The notes under the pieces are model-generated. The model was not told the origin of the DNA and did not search any database. It was given only the letters and a program-made list of their open reading frames with translations. From CAYZED01 sp964477445 (lineage in GTDB: Bacteria > Bacillota > Clostridia > Lutisporales > Lutisporaceae), in assembly GCA_964477445.1 (NCBI GenBank), contig CAYZED010000035.1, forward strand, positions 1-16,564: a DNA stretch of 16,564 nt, read 5' to 3'. Numbering within the stretch: position 1 is the first letter of the stretch; each line of letters opens with the position of its first letter. The position numbers and the translations under genes were made by a program. Below, piece by piece: positions 15,812-16,564 of this stretch.

Positions 15812-16114
15812 GATTAAAAACGGGAATCAATTTATTTGTAATACATTTAATTACAAAATCAAAGAGCAAAGGGTTATGTTCAGGAGCGATTAATCATTAA
15901 AAAAATATTTTGCATTTGCCGAACAAAGATCATACGAAGATGGGGTAATTACTGCTCCATTTTCTTTTTTAATTCTATATGCATAACGAAATTGTTTTCT
16001 GCATAAAATTGTGATATGTAGGAGTAGGAGGAACGACAGCATATATTAGAAATATGGGAAATGAGTGAATATGAGTCATTCCAGCTAATACAGATTTGTA
16101 GGAGATGAGATTTA
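15812..16114 (+). other. 303 bp without a convincing gene; one perfect dyad and decayed coding-like stretches
   Basis: I see no intact gene. Reading from about 15898, one frame gives SLKKYFAFAEQRSYEDGVIT and continues as protein-like sequence to a TAA near 15979, but it has no start codon. Another frame ends in EERQHILEIWEMSEYESFQL before a TGA just ahead of the GNAT start, also without a usable start. Both may be remnants of lost genes. The likely ribosome binding site of the GNAT pseudogene, AGGAG, lies at about 16100-16104. Confidence 0.5.
15835..15857. promoter_or_regulatory. Perfect inverted repeat TTTGTAAT-N7-ATTACAAA
   Basis: Eight-base arms at 15835-15842 and 15850-15857 with a 7-base spacer, 23 bp after the 65-residue gene. 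There is no clean T tract after it on either strand, so it fits an operator-type dyad at least as well as a terminator. Confidence 0.4.
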
Positions 16115-16564
16115 ATGAATAAAACAATCTTTATTTTGGAAGAAATAGAGATTAATGATGCACCTAAAGCTATAGCAAAATTGTTAAGCGCTGATGAACC
16201 AGAGAGACATGATGAACTACTTATTTGGTTACACAAGTGGTTTAATGATGAAGTTCCTGGTAGAAAACTTACTGTGGTTCATATACTTGAGGGAAAGGCG
16301 ATTGGTGTTGTTAGGTTTTGAGAAACGCCATATGTTGAAAACCGTTGGTATGTTGAAGGACTTGAGGTATTAAGTAGTGAAAGAAATCAGGGCATTGGCG
16401 AAAAACTTGTGAAGATGGGGCTGGACTACTTAAAAGGAATAGGTATTTCAAATGTGTACGCAAACATTAAAAATACCACTTGAAAGGCAAAGGGATGTTA
16501 GAGAATTTTAAGAAGAAGGCAAAAGATCTGAAAATACAAACCACAGCTTTATATTTTGCATATT
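16115..16564 (+). pseudogene. GNAT-family N-acetyltransferase, broken by a stop and a frameshift; cut by window end
   Basis: GNAT enzymes move an acetyl group from acetyl-CoA to an amine. The ATG at 16115 opens a frame with GNAT-like strands (LTVVHILEGKAIGVVRF) and stops at TGA 16319-16321. The same frame continues at once with ETPYVENRWYVEGLEVL and the acetyl-CoA loop ERNQGIGEKLV (motif Q-x-x-G-x-G), then reaches TGA at 16481-16483. In relatives the first stop position is usually Trp, so TGG to TGA is the simple explanation. After the second stop, a frame offset by one (LKGKGMLENFKKKAKDL...) stays open to the window end, pointing to a one-base loss near 16480. A recoded TGA is unlikely because every large gene here runs without internal TGA. 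Sequencing error is possible at both sites. Confidence 0.8.

Noticed and set aside
16022..16110. A short gene just before the GNAT pseudogene
   Set aside because: Coding-like frame ending before 16115 but no start codon placed after the AGGAGG at about 16026; kept only as a possible remnant.
16319..16483. TGA read as tryptophan (alternative genetic code) in the GNAT gene
   Set aside because: More than 10 kb of long genes in the window contain no internal TGA, use TGG for Trp, and one gene ends in TGA; a pseudogene is simpler.

Overview
The window looks like chromosomal DNA of a low-GC Gram-positive bacterium (Bacillota). The bases are AT-rich, genes start behind strong AGGAGG-type ribosome binding sites, and TTG/GTG starts are used. 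I cannot fix the genus from sequence alone. All supported genes lie on the + strand. Four runs of exactly ten N (1244-1253, 3590-3599, 5902-5911, 14454-14463) are assembly gaps of uncertain true size, and each falls inside a gene.

Layout. (1) Positions 1-3496 are the 3' part of a type I restriction-modification locus: the tail of one hsdS half-gene, a second hsdS half-gene carrying one target-recognition domain, and hsdR. A 55-bp perfect direct repeat (1-55 and 552-606) brackets the second half-gene. (2) A small unknown gene (3542-3742) and a leader region follow. (3) Positions 3972-14744 hold three tightly packed genes that I read as an anti-phage defence operon. They are a 1156-residue protein of unknown function, a 1694-residue DEAH helicase with a DUF1998/MZB zinc domain, and a 720-residue UvrD-like SF1 helicase with a RelE/ParE-like N-terminus. 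The first two together resemble the DruH-DruE pair of Druantia type III. This is recognition by architecture, not by a database search. (4) Positions 14863-15811 hold three small genes: a 53-residue protein that is 60% Asp/Glu, an acidic 152-residue protein and a 65-residue protein. (5) After about 300 bp without a convincing gene comes a GNAT acetyltransferase pseudogene (16115-end).

The most interesting signal is a diverged but ungapped 32-bp repeat (26 of 32 positions identical). It lies at 3780-3811 in front of the large-protein/helicase operon and at 14769-14800 in front of the acidic-protein genes. It contains the dyad GACATAGYTTGTC followed, at fixed distance, by TGTTAAYAT. Shared leader DNA suggests that the small acidic genes are co-regulated with the helicase operon and may belong to the same system, for example as a DNA-mimic-like regulator or inhibitor. 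This is inference.

Working picture: HsdS/HsdR (with an HsdM outside the window) restricts unmodified DNA. The downstream helicase operon would form a second, independent defence layer, and the two make a small defence island flanked by decaying sequence.
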